Positions 36,157 through 44,780 of a stretch of DNA of 64,000 bases are shown piece after piece. The stretch comes from Gemmatimonadota bacterium (GTDB lineage: Bacteria > Gemmatimonadota > Gemmatimonadetes > Gemmatimonadales > GWC2-71-9): assembly GCA_029262195.1 (NCBI GenBank), contig JAJCZX010000014.1:186001-250000 (forward strand), read 5' to 3'. How positions within the stretch are numbered: position 1 is the first letter of the stretch; every line of letters begins with the position of its first letter. Position numbers and translations under genes: made by a program. The notes beneath the pieces were generated by a model, which saw only the letters and a program-made list of their open reading frames with translations, was not told the DNA's origin and searched no databases.

Positions 36157-36507
36157 ATGAAAAGCGCCGCTATTTTCGCTGTGATCTTCGCATGTTCGTG
36201 CACCCATTCGGTCCGGTTCCCCATCAAGCCGGGCACCAAGGTCGACGAGCGTGCCCACCTTACCGTGTGGGCAGCAGACGGCAAACATCCGCTGCACGGG
36301 GTTCGCTTTGAGGACGGATACCTGGTCGGAGTCCCGTCATGGCAACCACCACAATGCGGTGAATGCAGGATTAGGATACCGATCGCTGACATTGATTCTA
36401 TTCAAAGGAGGACTTTCTCGGACCGCAGGACCACGCTGCTGGGAGTCGGCCTCACCGCGGCGTTCGTCACCTTTCTTTCTATAATGTCCCCACCGCTTTT
36501 TGATTAA
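36157..36507 (+). CDS. Small lipoprotein with a CxxC motif, paralogue of the gene at 45593
   Basis: Protein of 116 residues. The signal peptide ends FACSC, suggesting lipidation. The mature part has a compact beta-rich pattern: LTVWAADGKHPLHGVRFEDG, a GVP turn, CGECRIRIPIADIDSI with a CxxC, then a C-terminal membrane-like segment LLGVGLTAAFVTFLSIM. The same pattern recurs in the protein at 45593. I do not recognise a named family. It immediately precedes another beta-rich protein (36545), likely in one operon. Confidence 0.6.
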   Translation: MKSAAIFAVIFACSCTHSVRFPIKPGTKVDERAHLTVWAADGKHPLHGVRFEDGYLVGVPSWQPPQCGECRIRIPIADIDSIQRRTFSDRRTTLLGVGLTAAFVTFLSIMSPPLFD

Positions 36508-36544
36508 CGTGTCCGAAAAACCTTCCGGCTTTCTCAAAGCGTGT

Positions 36545-37090
36545 ATGAAGAGTGGGCGGGAATCGTCTACAGTACTTGCGATCGCCCTCGCGATTTTTGC
36601 CTTACCTTTGCCAAGTTTGGCCGGTGCGCAGAACGACGTGGTGAATCGGCCGCTGCGTGCCGGTACGATCGTGCGGGCTAGATTGGCCGCGGGCGAGCAC
36701 GTCCAAGGCAGACTCGTTGAACCATTCTCTCCCGATTCAGACACCCTTCGAATTTGTCGCTACCCTGCTCCACCTTGCAGAGACGAAACAGGTACCCGGC
36801 TAGACATCGCGGCCAACGGGATCCTTTCGATCGAGCTAAGGCGAAGAGCTAGCGGTCGAAAACGCGCTACAAATGGTGCCCTTATCGGCGGGTTAGTCGG
36901 GTTCGCTCTGGGGATATTGGTCCAACAAGTGGGAGGACCTGGAGAGTTGCCCGTGCTCCTCGGATTGGGTCTGGGCGCGCTAGGAGCGACCATACCTTCG
37001 GCCGCCACAAACGGAACGTGGATCTGGGTACCGGCCATCGAGCCTCGAGGCCTCCCGACTAACGACAGGACCACCCCACCTACCTCTTGA
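36545..37090 (+). CDS. Secreted protein with C-terminal glycine-rich membrane segments
   Basis: Protein of about 181 residues: a signal peptide (TVLAIALAIFALPLPSLAGA), then a short beta-rich domain (AGTIVRARLAAGEHVQGRLV) and two glycine-rich hydrophobic segments (GALIGGLVGFALGILV and LLGLGLGALGATI). The frame is open from 36500, so TTG 36500 or GTG 36509 (two bases after the preceding stop) may be the real start. The glycine-zipper look suggests an outer-membrane or lipoprotein assembly helper. Function unknown. Confidence 0.55.
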   Translation: MKSGRESSTVLAIALAIFALPLPSLAGAQNDVVNRPLRAGTIVRARLAAGEHVQGRLVEPFSPDSDTLRICRYPAPPCRDETGTRLDIAANGILSIELRRRASGRKRATNGALIGGLVGFALGILVQQVGGPGELPVLLGLGLGALGATIPSAATNGTWIWVPAIEPRGLPTNDRTTPPTS

Positions 37091-37162
37091 ATTGCCCTGC
37101 CCCAACCTGTAATCTCTCCGAAGCCAAGAAAAGACACACACTCACCTTGGGAGTTTGGAACA

Positions 37163-37612
37163 ATGTCTACCGAAAACGGCGAGGGACCAACAGGAACGCC
37201 AATCCACCTTTGGATCGTCGGTGTTGTTGCGGTGCTTTGGAATTCTATGGGGGCGATGGATTACGTCATGACTCAATCTCGCAACGAAGCATACATGGCC
37301 AAGTTTACCCCTGAACAACTCGAATTCTTTTATGGGTTTCCCGCGTGGTTAGATGGTGCCTGGGCCATCGCGGTTTGGGGCGGCGTTCTCGGCTCTCTCC
37401 TGCTCCTCCTGAAGAAACGTGCCGCAGTTGCCGTGTTTATGGTATCGTTAGCAGGAATGATCATCACAACCGTTCACAACTATTTCATTGCCAACGGATT
37501 TGAGGTTGTCGGAGATGCCGTGGCTCTGGCTTTCAGCGGGTTAATTTTTGTCGCGGCAATAGCGCTTGTGGTGTATTCCCGCAGGATGGCTAACGAAGGC
37601 GTTCTCACTTAA
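37163..37612 (+). CDS. Four-helix membrane protein of a Gemmatimonadota-common family
   Basis: Protein of 149 residues. The start PIHLWIVGVVAVLWNSMGAM and the loop QFTPEQL-type KFTPEQLEFFYGFPAWLDG are characteristic of a small membrane protein often misnamed as a sugar transporter. Four helices are predicted (about 16-36, 66-84, 88-106, 116-136). No transport residues are evident. ATG start; TTGGGAG lies about 10 bases upstream. Confidence 0.75.
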   Translation: MSTENGEGPTGTPIHLWIVGVVAVLWNSMGAMDYVMTQSRNEAYMAKFTPEQLEFFYGFPAWLDGAWAIAVWGGVLGSLLLLLKKRAAVAVFMVSLAGMIITTVHNYFIANGFEVVGDAVALAFSGLIFVAAIALVVYSRRMANEGVLT

Positions 37613-37663
37613 GCTCAGGTTCAACGTGGGGATCTTTCCCTTCCCGCGTGAGTAATCGTGCGT

Positions 37664-38008
37664 ATGTCAGACGCCAACAAAACCGCGGGGACACATATAG
37701 TAATCGTCGTCATTGATTCCGGCGCAGAGGACATGCCGATTCTAGTGCGTCATGCTCAAGCCGGGCTTAAGGCCTTTCCCGGGTACGCCGGATTTATCAG
37801 CGGCAACCTTCATGTGAGCAGGGACTCCACCAGGCTTTTCCAAATGGTAAAGTGGGAAACCGCAGATCTGTACGATGAATGTATTTCCAGCCCCGACTGG
37901 AACGATCTTCCGTCTACTGTCGATTTTTTTCAAATTTTGAACTCAGGCCGGGCGACAATGACGGTCTGGGTCTGCGATGGCGTTCCAATTGACCTCGACG
38001 AAGAGTAG
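37664..38008 (+). CDS. Small protein resembling the antibiotic-biosynthesis monooxygenase (ABM) fold
   Basis: Protein of about 114 residues with a dimeric alpha/beta-barrel pattern: THIVIVVIDSGAEDMPILVR, FPGYAGFISGNLHVSRDSTR and LFQMVKWETADLYDE, which resemble ABM-type domains (heme-degrading or small-molecule oxidising). A GTG two codons earlier is possible. It lies between a membrane-protein gene and a cupin gene on the same strand. Substrate unknown. Confidence 0.65.
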   Translation: MSDANKTAGTHIVIVVIDSGAEDMPILVRHAQAGLKAFPGYAGFISGNLHVSRDSTRLFQMVKWETADLYDECISSPDWNDLPSTVDFFQILNSGRATMTVWVCDGVPIDLDEE

Positions 38009-38033
38009 TGACTCGAGGCAAACACCAACATAA

Positions 38034-38387
38034 ATGAATCGCACAGCTTCTGAAATCGAGTCGACCCGGGAAGATTTCCCCTGGGGATCCATCATCTGGT
38101 TGGCCAGCCAAAATGTAGGCAATACGAAGGGCGTTACGATGGGTAGGATGTCGATGTCACCGGGCGGTGAAAACGGCATGCACCATCATCCTGATTGCGA
38201 GGAGTGCATCTACGTCCTTTCAGGCGACATAGAACACACCGTCGACGGCAGGGCGATTCGGCAGAGCGCGGGAGATTTTCTTGCGGTTCCTGTTGGGGTT
38301 CAACACGGCACCAAAAACATCGGCAATTCTCAGGCCGAACTTATGATCGCCTTTTCATCGGGCAATCGGGAGTTTGTGCCGGCCTAG
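38034..38387 (+). CDS. Cupin-domain protein
   Basis: Protein of 117 residues forming a single small beta-barrel. The two cupin motifs are SPGGENGMHHHPDCEECIYV with the metal-binding His/Glu set (HHH and E) followed by GDIEHTVDGRAI, and the second PVGVQHGTKNIG with a His. It may bind a divalent metal and a small ligand or act as an isomerase or dioxygenase. Its stop overlaps that of the convergent gene by four bases. Confidence 0.83.
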   Translation: MNRTASEIESTREDFPWGSIIWLASQNVGNTKGVTMGRMSMSPGGENGMHHHPDCEECIYVLSGDIEHTVDGRAIRQSAGDFLAVPVGVQHGTKNIGNSQAELMIAFSSGNREFVPA

Positions 38388-38980
38388 CAGCTGCGCCTGG
38401 TAGCCTCAAGCTTGGTCGTATTGTACCACGTCTCACCGCCGTCGTCGCTGAACTCATCGACGCGGTACCAATTGTCCGCGTCGACAATGTGAAACGACAC
38501 CTTTCGCCTGGCCAATCTTGTTTCCGCATCGACCATTTGCCACATCCACATAATTCCGTCGTGCCATTCCGCCTCGAGCATCCGGACGTTGGGATTGTTA
38601 GAATGCATCCATGCCATCTTCCACATCCCCTCCGTTTCATTAAACATGCGGATGTTGACACCCCGTCCGGGAGTGGGACCGGTTGAATCGGGAGGGGTGT
38701 TATACCAGTAATCCGCAATCCCAAATCCATCCATGATGTATTCGCCTTCCCAGTACGCTACGCTGTGATTCTCAGACCAATGGTCCTCCTGCCAGGTACG
38801 CCCCTTTATGTCAAACCGGCCCAACAAAAAAGAAAACTGACTTAACTCAGCCGGAGCATCGGCATGGGGTTGTCCGGGAGTGCAGGCCACCAGTTGCCCT
38901 GATGCGGCGACCGGGGTGATAGCGATTGAAAGGGGCAAAATAACCTGAGTGGCCAACCTTTTGTTCAACATTTTGCGCAT
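38384..38980 (-). CDS. Secreted protein, DUF1579/lipocalin-like
   Basis: Protein of 198 residues with a signal peptide (TQVILPLSIAITPVAASGQ). The body shows a beta-barrel pattern with conserved aromatic residues: FSFLLGRFDIKGRTWQEDHW, VAYWEGEYIMDGFGIADYW, GMWKMAWMHSNNPNVRM and SDDGGETWYNTTKLEATRR. This is the pattern of DUF1579-like and related small lipocalin-type proteins. Function unknown; likely binds a small ligand outside the cytoplasm. Confidence 0.68.
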   Translation of the reverse strand: MRKMLNKRLATQVILPLSIAITPVAASGQLVACTPGQPHADAPAELSQFSFLLGRFDIKGRTWQEDHWSENHSVAYWEGEYIMDGFGIADYWYNTPPDSTGPTPGRGVNIRMFNETEGMWKMAWMHSNNPNVRMLEAEWHDGIMWMWQMVDAETRLARRKVSFHIVDADNWYRVDEFSDDGGETWYNTTKLEATRRSC

Positions 38981-39097
38981 GGGACCTCTTAGAGACTATG
39001 GGGCAACGTGAAGAACGAGCGCTCATATTACCCCCACGGTGCAAATAGTTCTCACCAATAGGCATTGGATCTGTGAACGAACGTTCTCAGGCTGCTA

Positions 39098-39409
39098 TTA
39101 GACCGTGTAGGCTGCACGTGTAGCGATGTACGCAACTATCAGGGCGACCGCTACAAAGGCAGCCGCCATCCTGCGAGCGATTTTTGTCACTTTGCCCCGA
39201 TGCCAGAAAATTTGTGGCATGGCAAGCCGGAAACAATTCAAGAGGAACAACAGTCGTTTGAACACGCCAAGGAACATGCGCCGATTACCTTGCTTCACAG
39301 CAGCCTCTTCCAGGATCAGATCTGCAAAGGCAGGCTCAAAAACTCGCTCACGAAATTCGGAAGGGAGCATTTTAGAAAGGACGGGAATCAATAAATTAGA
39401 GCTAGCCAT
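39098..39409 (-). CDS. Short ADOP-prefix-like membrane protein
   Basis: Protein of about 103 residues. Its N-terminal part, LSKMLPSEFRERVFEPAFAD, resembles the cytoplasmic prefix domain found at the start of the other PadR-linked permeases. One membrane helix (AAAFVAVALIVAYIATRAAYTV) follows and then the protein ends. ATG overlaps the PadR stop by eight bases. Possibly a reduced ADOP gene that kept only the prefix, or a dedicated membrane partner for the PadR. Confidence 0.6.
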   Translation of the reverse strand: MASSNLLIPVLSKMLPSEFRERVFEPAFADLILEEAAVKQGNRRMFLGVFKRLLFLLNCFRLAMPQIFWHRGKVTKIARRMAAAFVAVALIVAYIATRAAYTV

Positions 39410-39722
39410 GAGCCAGCCCTTTCCGATCAAAAGCCTTCAGGGCTCCCTGGTAAAAATCGCGGCAACCGTCCCACGCCGCGCGGCCCTGCGGGACGATCCT
39501 ATAGTGGCGCTCGCGTATGATCTGACTCTCGACTATTTGTTGCTCGTACCAACCCTCAAGAAACCCAGAATCTTCCATTCTGGCCATCATCTGGTAAAAG
39601 GCCGGGCCACTCTTCCGAACGCCCTGTTCGTTCAAAGCCTCTCGAATTAGCCTCCCGGGGGCTGGAGCATGCAAAAGTTCGCCGAGGACAAGAAACTGGA
39701 GATGGGTTATTTGTGGTAACAT
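39402..39722 (-). CDS. PadR-like transcriptional regulator
   Basis: Protein of 106 residues with a winged-helix pattern: ITHLQFLVLGELLHAPAPGR, a recognition helix region SGPAFYQMMARMEDSGFLEG and a wing ERHYRIVPQGRAAW. It is more divergent than the other PadR proteins in the window. It overlaps the following small membrane-protein gene, so it keeps the PadR-membrane protein pairing although no full permease follows. Confidence 0.72.
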   Translation of the reverse strand: MLPQITHLQFLVLGELLHAPAPGRLIREALNEQGVRKSGPAFYQMMARMEDSGFLEGWYEQQIVESQIIRERHYRIVPQGRAAWDGCRDFYQGALKAFDRKGLAHG

Positions 39723-39812
39723 AGCATTGACATAATGTGACGTTAGGTTACTGTACGTTATCTACGATATTTAACACCCCCCGACCTGTAGCAAGTTCCA
39801 GGAGGCAACACT

Positions 39813-40205
39813 GTGAATTCGACACTGAAAAACAAAATGGGAAAAGGAGCGCTTTGGTTCGTAACGGTGGTTGAGTTCCTACTTATGGGAATTGCTGGTT
39901 TTTCGAAGTTTGGCGATGCAGAAATGTGGCAGGGGGAGTTCGTAGGCTGGGGGTATCCGATGTGGTTCGCCTCGGTCATTGGCGCGGGAGAACTATTGGG
40001 GGCGATCTTGCTCCTCGTCCCCCGCTTCGCGTTCTACTCCGCGGCATTGTTGGCGGTGATCATGTTAGGCGCTCTGGCCACGGTGATCATCCACGATAGT
40101 CATCTCGGCACTACGGGCCCCCTAATTCATCTGGCCTTCATAACGCTGATCGCTGTTTTCCGATTCAAAAACAGGTGGAGGCCGGAAGCCACTAGAACCC
40201 GATGA
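39813..40205 (+). CDS. DoxX-like membrane protein
   Basis: Protein of 130 residues with four helices: LWFVTVVEFLLMGIAGFSKF, PMWFASVIGAGELLGAILLL, AFYSAALLAVIMLGALATVI and a shorter last one (LIHLAFITLIAVF). GTG start with AGGAGG about 7 bases upstream, one of the clearest ribosome-binding sites in the window. It is shorter than the DoxX-family gene at 33847 and has only distant likeness to it. Probably a quinone/redox-linked membrane subunit, but this is inference. Confidence 0.78.
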   Translation: MNSTLKNKMGKGALWFVTVVEFLLMGIAGFSKFGDAEMWQGEFVGWGYPMWFASVIGAGELLGAILLLVPRFAFYSAALLAVIMLGALATVIIHDSHLGTTGPLIHLAFITLIAVFRFKNRWRPEATRTR

Positions 40206-40227
40206 GGTTTGTCGTTTGGTTACCGCG

Positions 40228-41076
40228 CTACCGCCAGAATGAGTTGACCGCGACCGCGGTGGAAAGAACAGCATTATTTCCGTGGTCAGCACCTGCGGTG
40301 ATATCCGACCTCCATTCGATCGAAGCCGGTGCGCTTTCCCGCAACACGCTCGATACAGCGTCGAAGGCTCCTCGCATCCTCCCACCTTCAAGCGCCCCCA
40401 GACTAGTGTAAAGAAAGGTCTCGACATCAGGATTGGAGTCAAGAAAACCCTGGAGTTCACGCACCATGGCCTCGTCGCCTGCCCACCAGGATGGACTGAA
40501 GGCCAACCAACCGTCAAAAAGTTCAGGGTCCTGGATCAGTGCATAAGTGACGAAGAGTCCACCCAGCGAGTTCCCCGCAAGCACGCGAGTGGAATCAGTT
40601 TGATAGGCGGCATCGATTGCTGGCAACGCTTCGTTGCGGATAAACTCCAGGAACCGGTCGGCCCGACCGGCATTCTGTCCGTAGCTCGCGCCGGGGGGGA
40701 TAAAATCGTCGGCGCGCCCTGCGGAACTTCCGGGCACAGCTACTACAATCATGCCTTCACCGCGATCAACGCTTTGCAGATCTTCCACGGTCTGCATCAT
40801 ATGGGTGCCGTGGGAACTCCCGTCAAGCGTCCACAAAACTGGATAGCGCAAAGTTGGGTCCGATCCATATACTGCTGGCAAATGAACTCGAAGGTCGACT
40901 GACTCACCCAGCACTTCCGAGTGGATCGTCACTCGCTCAAAATTTTCCACCATAGCGGGACGGTTGGCAAACTTGGTAACCAGCGCAATCGACACCGCGC
41001 CGCCCATCAAGCCCGCAACAGCTGTCCCGGTCAGAAAAAGGGCACCGTAAAACAGGATGGCTTTTGCACGTGACAT
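40228..41076 (-). CDS. Alpha/beta-hydrolase, esterase D / putative esterase family
   Basis: Protein of 282 residues with an N-terminal membrane helix (FYGALFLTGTAVAGLMGGAV), so it is probably membrane-tethered on the periplasmic face. The esterase domain has the nucleophile motif VLAGNSLGGLF with Ser170, and the likely catalytic His is in GADHGNN near 264. This is the siderophore-esterase/tributyrin-type fold (IroE/Fes relatives), but no iron gene is near. It follows the potassium-channel gene by 26 bases on the same strand. Confidence 0.82.
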   Translation of the reverse strand: MSRAKAILFYGALFLTGTAVAGLMGGAVSIALVTKFANRPAMVENFERVTIHSEVLGESVDLRVHLPAVYGSDPTLRYPVLWTLDGSSHGTHMMQTVEDLQSVDRGEGMIVVAVPGSSAGRADDFIPPGASYGQNAGRADRFLEFIRNEALPAIDAAYQTDSTRVLAGNSLGGLFVTYALIQDPELFDGWLAFSPSWWAGDEAMVRELQGFLDSNPDVETFLYTSLGALEGGRMRGAFDAVSSVLRESAPASIEWRSDITAGADHGNNAVLSTAVAVNSFWR

Positions 41077-41102
41077 TCGGATTCTCCACTACTCGGATAG
41101 GT

Positions 41103-42068
41103 TTACGGTTCCCGCGTATTCCCCAGGCGACTAATGTCCACTGCGAGAACTTTACCCGACTCGGCCCTCTCAAACATCTCGTCGAATTTTCGGTTCCACA
41201 ACACCTCGCTGGCGCGATAGGACGATCTCGTGTGTACCGTCTGCGAAAACGTCTCTTCAAATCCCGACAATAGGATCAGGAACTCGCCGTCTGACGCTTC
41301 CAGACTGCCCTGATCCATGCCGTAAAGCGGACTATCCTCCTCGATGGGATGGACCACCGTCCAGGATAACGGGAAGAAATGGACCTGGTTTCGCTCCAGC
41401 TTCAACTCCTGGTAGGTGCGGCCTCCACCACCAACCGGTTTCCACGAAAACACGACCCGGGCTCCGAGTTCAACGATCTGGTTTTTTCTCCCGTTCACAA
41501 TTCGAAACTCGAAGGCGGTTCCGTTGCCATACGGCGCGATCACAGCATTGTCGCTGAAAAGTATTCGCGCCTGCGGTTGAGCCACTCGAGCAAACATCAA
41601 ACCCGCGGCGAGACCGAAGCCGAGCAGGCCTACCAGCGCCTCAGCAGCCACGAACGCATTTGCGAAGGTCCCGTGGGGAACCACCGTTCCGTATCCAATA
41701 GTTGCGATCGTATGAACCGAAAAATAGAAATAAGCGGCGAAACCCGTTCCTACTCCCTCTGCCGCAAGCCCGGGAAACGACTGCTCGCCAATAGCCATAT
41801 AGCCCAGAGCAAAAGCTGCGTTAAAAACCACGTAGGCGACTGAGATAATAGCTATAAAACGGGGCCACGAAACTTCAAGCAAAAAATGATAAGCCGAGGC
41901 GGACTCAAGGAACCCCATGCCTTTGCGCTTCACATTGAAGGAGCCGTCCCGGTTCAACAGCCTATGGCCGCTGTGCTCCGAAACTACCGACCCAAACCCC
42001 AGATCTTCATCGGGTGATTTCGAGGTCGCTGCCCGCGTTAGCTTACTCGCGTCGTTTTCGATGTTCAT
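41103..42068 (-). CDS. Inward-rectifier potassium channel, KirBac type
   Basis: Protein of 321 residues with the prokaryotic inward-rectifier layout: a slide helix region (FLEVSW-type LLEVSWPRFIAIISVAYVVF), two membrane helices, a pore with the potassium filter TIGYG at 123-127 (HTIATIGYGTVVP), and a large C-terminal cytoplasmic immunoglobulin-like domain (RILFSDNAVIAPYGNGTAFE, then WTVVHPIEEDSPLYGMD). The residues expected for K+ selectivity are intact. It is upstream of a membrane-tethered esterase gene in what looks like an operon. Confidence 0.92.
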   Translation of the reverse strand: MNIENDASKLTRAATSKSPDEDLGFGSVVSEHSGHRLLNRDGSFNVKRKGMGFLESASAYHFLLEVSWPRFIAIISVAYVVFNAAFALGYMAIGEQSFPGLAAEGVGTGFAAYFYFSVHTIATIGYGTVVPHGTFANAFVAAEALVGLLGFGLAAGLMFARVAQPQARILFSDNAVIAPYGNGTAFEFRIVNGRKNQIVELGARVVFSWKPVGGGGRTYQELKLERNQVHFFPLSWTVVHPIEEDSPLYGMDQGSLEASDGEFLILLSGFEETFSQTVHTRSSYRASEVLWNRKFDEMFERAESGKVLAVDISRLGNTREP

Positions 42069-42238
42069 TTTCTTAGTGACCTGTGTTTCGATTGGACGCT
42101 AAGAAGCTACTGGAAATCACTCATCCGGGAAACATCGTCGTAAAGACGTTGACCCGAAGGGACCCAGGGCTGCCAACCGGGGGGAATTAGGCGCCACCTA
42201 ATCCTTGAGTCGCCGATCTTGATACAAGCCACAATTAG

Positions 42239-43663
42239 TCAGCACGCCGAATTTACACTCCCGGCCTGAGCAGATTCCACCAACATCTTGTGCGCCGCAA
42301 TCACGCATGGGCCGCGAGGTACGTGGCCAGCATCGGGCACGATCATATGCACACTATTAGATAGGGTCTCTGTCAGGCCGGTCCCCCACCTCGAGGGCGT
42401 CACCGGGTCACGCTCACCCGAAACGATCAGGGCGGGGGCAGACGAAACAACTGGAGTATTAAAATCTCCCGGTATCTCCCCACGCGGCCACTGGTCACAC
42501 GCAGCCTGATACCGACGTACCAACGTCTCTCCCAACAACGTCCCTCCTGTTTCTGATGCAATGGATGCGTCCGTAGTAAACGGAATATCTTCGGTGCAGA
42601 AAACCGAAAGGTGCATTCCCGTTCCAAAGCCGGAAGCCACCCACCGCGACCTGGTGACGTAGTATGCAGGGAACCCGGACCATCCACCCGTTTCGAGCGC
42701 TTCCCCGATCCAGTCTGGAATGGTGGCAGCCAGGCTGCCATAAAGCATTCCGCGAACGGCATACCCGAAGTCGCCTCTCGAAAAATCTACAGCAGCTGTG
42801 GAACCATCGGAAAGAACCGTCGAGAGCCGGATCGGACCACTCTCAAACCGCCTCAACAGCTCGTTCATTTCACCCTTGAGGTCGGGGTGTGCCGAAGCGC
42901 ATTCCGATCTTTCTTCGCAATCGTCGTACATCCATTGCAATGCCAGATCCACGTTTGGGGCGTCGAACAGATGGATGTCCTTCTCTGGCGGCGCAACTCC
43001 ATTCAGCACCGCCGTGCGAACCATTTCGGGATGCCGACGCATAAATACCAGAGCCGCCCGAGTCCCGTAAGAGGCTCCGAACAGGTTTACTTTTTCGTAA
43101 CCCAGCCACGAGAGAACATCCGCGATATCATCTACGCCATTTGTAGTAGCATACTGGCGGAGATCCGCATCCTGACCGAGGCGAGCGGCGCATGTACCAA
43201 TGTGATCAGACGGGAAGAGGGTCCCGAACAGGCTTGGCTCACCCCCCGGCAACGGCCCGTTACACGAAAGAAGCCCCGACCCACCAGTTCCCCTCTGGTC
43301 AACAAACACAAAGTCCCGATTCCTGCGCAGATCTTTGAGCAGATTGATAACGCCAGCGGCGGCTTGAACGGAAGAACCACCCGGCCCGCCTTCGAAGTAG
43401 ACGATGGGATCTGGCTCAACCGGTATGGACAACGCTCTGGCAACCACAATCCTCAGCAATACAGTCTGGCCGACACCAGCACTCCGATTTTCGAAAACCT
43501 CAAACGTGGCACACTCCGTCGGCGCCGACACGTTGGGCACTGTACAAGGTCCTATTTTTCGGGCAAGGTCCGAGTCACCCCCCTGGGGCGGAGCAACAGC
43601 GTCTCCCCCACATCCAAGCCCCCATCCTACGACAAGGACTTCCATCAATAATGTTTTCCGCAT
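42239..43663 (-). CDS. Secreted alpha/beta-hydrolase, S33 (TAP-like) family
   Basis: Protein of 474 residues: a short N-terminal export signal ending GLGC, then an alpha/beta-hydrolase with DPIVYFEGGPGGSSV (oxyanion region), nucleophile motif LFGASYGTRA with Ser198, and a TAP-like C-terminal region with VSGERDPVTPSRWG (catalytic Asp) and DAGHVPRGPC (catalytic His). The set matches tripeptidyl-aminopeptidase-like/proline-iminopeptidase relatives. Probably cleaves small peptides or esters in the periplasm. Monocistronic. Confidence 0.88.
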   Translation of the reverse strand: MRKTLLMEVLVVGWGLGCGGDAVAPPQGGDSDLARKIGPCTVPNVSAPTECATFEVFENRSAGVGQTVLLRIVVARALSIPVEPDPIVYFEGGPGGSSVQAAAGVINLLKDLRRNRDFVFVDQRGTGGSGLLSCNGPLPGGEPSLFGTLFPSDHIGTCAARLGQDADLRQYATTNGVDDIADVLSWLGYEKVNLFGASYGTRAALVFMRRHPEMVRTAVLNGVAPPEKDIHLFDAPNVDLALQWMYDDCEERSECASAHPDLKGEMNELLRRFESGPIRLSTVLSDGSTAAVDFSRGDFGYAVRGMLYGSLAATIPDWIGEALETGGWSGFPAYYVTRSRWVASGFGTGMHLSVFCTEDIPFTTDASIASETGGTLLGETLVRRYQAACDQWPRGEIPGDFNTPVVSSAPALIVSGERDPVTPSRWGTGLTETLSNSVHMIVPDAGHVPRGPCVIAAHKMLVESAQAGSVNSAC

Positions 43664-43979
43664 TTTCCTCTAAGGCATCTAGTCTCCCCCGCATCTACCT
43701 GTTCTCCAAGCCGAGGGTCCCCAAAAAGACGGCTCCTCATTTCTATCTAAGGTCAAATCAACGAACTTCAGTTCAAGTTCAGCCGCTGCGGTTGCGGTGT
43801 GTACATTGCTGGGGAGGCACGACTGGTGTGCATTGAGATCGTTCATAGCCAGCGGGTGCACTGCTCACCTGGTTTGCGTCCCCCCAGGTTGCGAACCAAT
43901 CCGGTGCCGGACGGGTAAGACTACCGAAACAAAACCGGGGCTCCTGGACTTTAGTTGATTTTCTCAAAGGTTCTTTCCA
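43664..43979. other. Divergent intergenic region with a folded leader
   Basis: No convincing gene lies in these 316 bases between the S33 hydrolase (minus) and the secreted-protein gene (plus). The right half contains TGGTTTGC/GCGAACCA (43870-43877 and 43891-43898), a stem of eight pairs with one wobble, then TCCGG-TG-CCGGA (43900-43911). These could fold in the leader of the plus-strand gene. I see no clear promoter boxes. Confidence 0.4.
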
Positions 43980-44639
43980 ATGACGCATGAAATCACAGTT
44001 TCGCTCCGATTAGCGATTGGACAAACATTTTTGGTCGGGCTTATCACCCTGGGTGCGGTGGACGCTCAGAGCGTGTCGGCCCAGGATACTCCAGACTGGC
44101 GTCCCACCGGAGCCGGACGGCAGCACTATTCCGTTGAGCTTGATTCAACGACGGCCTACCAGGGTGACCTTTCGCTTCGCCTGTCGTCGCGGCCCGGCAC
44201 TCCAGACTCTACCTGGGGCGCAAGCGAAGGCGTCATCAACATAAGACCATACGTTGGAAATTTCTTGAAAGTGGTCGCCTACCTGAAGACCGAAGGCGCA
44301 GGCTCAGCAGTTTTTTGGGTTCGCATTGACGGTGAGAAGGACGGCAAATACGTCAATTGGAGTTCGGACACCATGGCCGACCGTGAGGTGTCGGGGACCA
44401 CTCCCTGGACGAAGTACGAGATTCGATTGCCAGCGCCCGAAGGAGCGACTATGCTCGTGTTGGGGACAATCCTACGAGGTCAGGGAATCGTATGGGTTGA
44501 CGATATAGAAATTACTCCGATGCCATCGAGCGTCACTCCCACGGCCGAAAGCCAGCCCAGGTTTCACGAGGTTCCGTATCGCGAACCCCCGTTCATCCAG
44601 CCCCCCACCACCGAAGTCGGGTTCGAGCCGGACCGATAA
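43980..44639 (+). CDS. Secreted protein with a carbohydrate-binding-like beta-sandwich
   Basis: Protein of 219 residues with a signal peptide (FLVGLITLGAVDAQSVSA) and a beta-sandwich pattern typical of galactose-binding-like domains: YQGDLSLRLSSRPGTPDSTW, LKVVAYLKTEGAGSAVFWVR, TKYEIRLPAPEGATMLVLGT and GIVWVDDIEIT. The C-terminal tail is Pro-rich. Such domains often bind carbohydrates or cell-wall material. No enzymatic domain is attached. AAAGG lies before the ATG. Confidence 0.72.
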   Translation: MTHEITVSLRLAIGQTFLVGLITLGAVDAQSVSAQDTPDWRPTGAGRQHYSVELDSTTAYQGDLSLRLSSRPGTPDSTWGASEGVINIRPYVGNFLKVVAYLKTEGAGSAVFWVRIDGEKDGKYVNWSSDTMADREVSGTTPWTKYEIRLPAPEGATMLVLGTILRGQGIVWVDDIEITPMPSSVTPTAESQPRFHEVPYREPPFIQPPTTEVGFEPDR

Positions 44640-44780
44640 CCTGAAAATTCTACAAGGCGGACTTCGGACGCTCTGCTCCATGGTATCTATCGGGTTCTTC
44701 TTGACACCCACTTGACGGCGATCAACAAGCATAGACTCAATACTTTTGATTGATCACTTTCCTTTGGAAGGAAACACCTG

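Noticed and set aside
42611..43651. A 346-codon plus-strand open frame
   Set aside because: Entirely antisense to the S33 hydrolase, whose catalytic motifs are intact; residue composition is Pro/Arg/Ser rich as in shadow frames.
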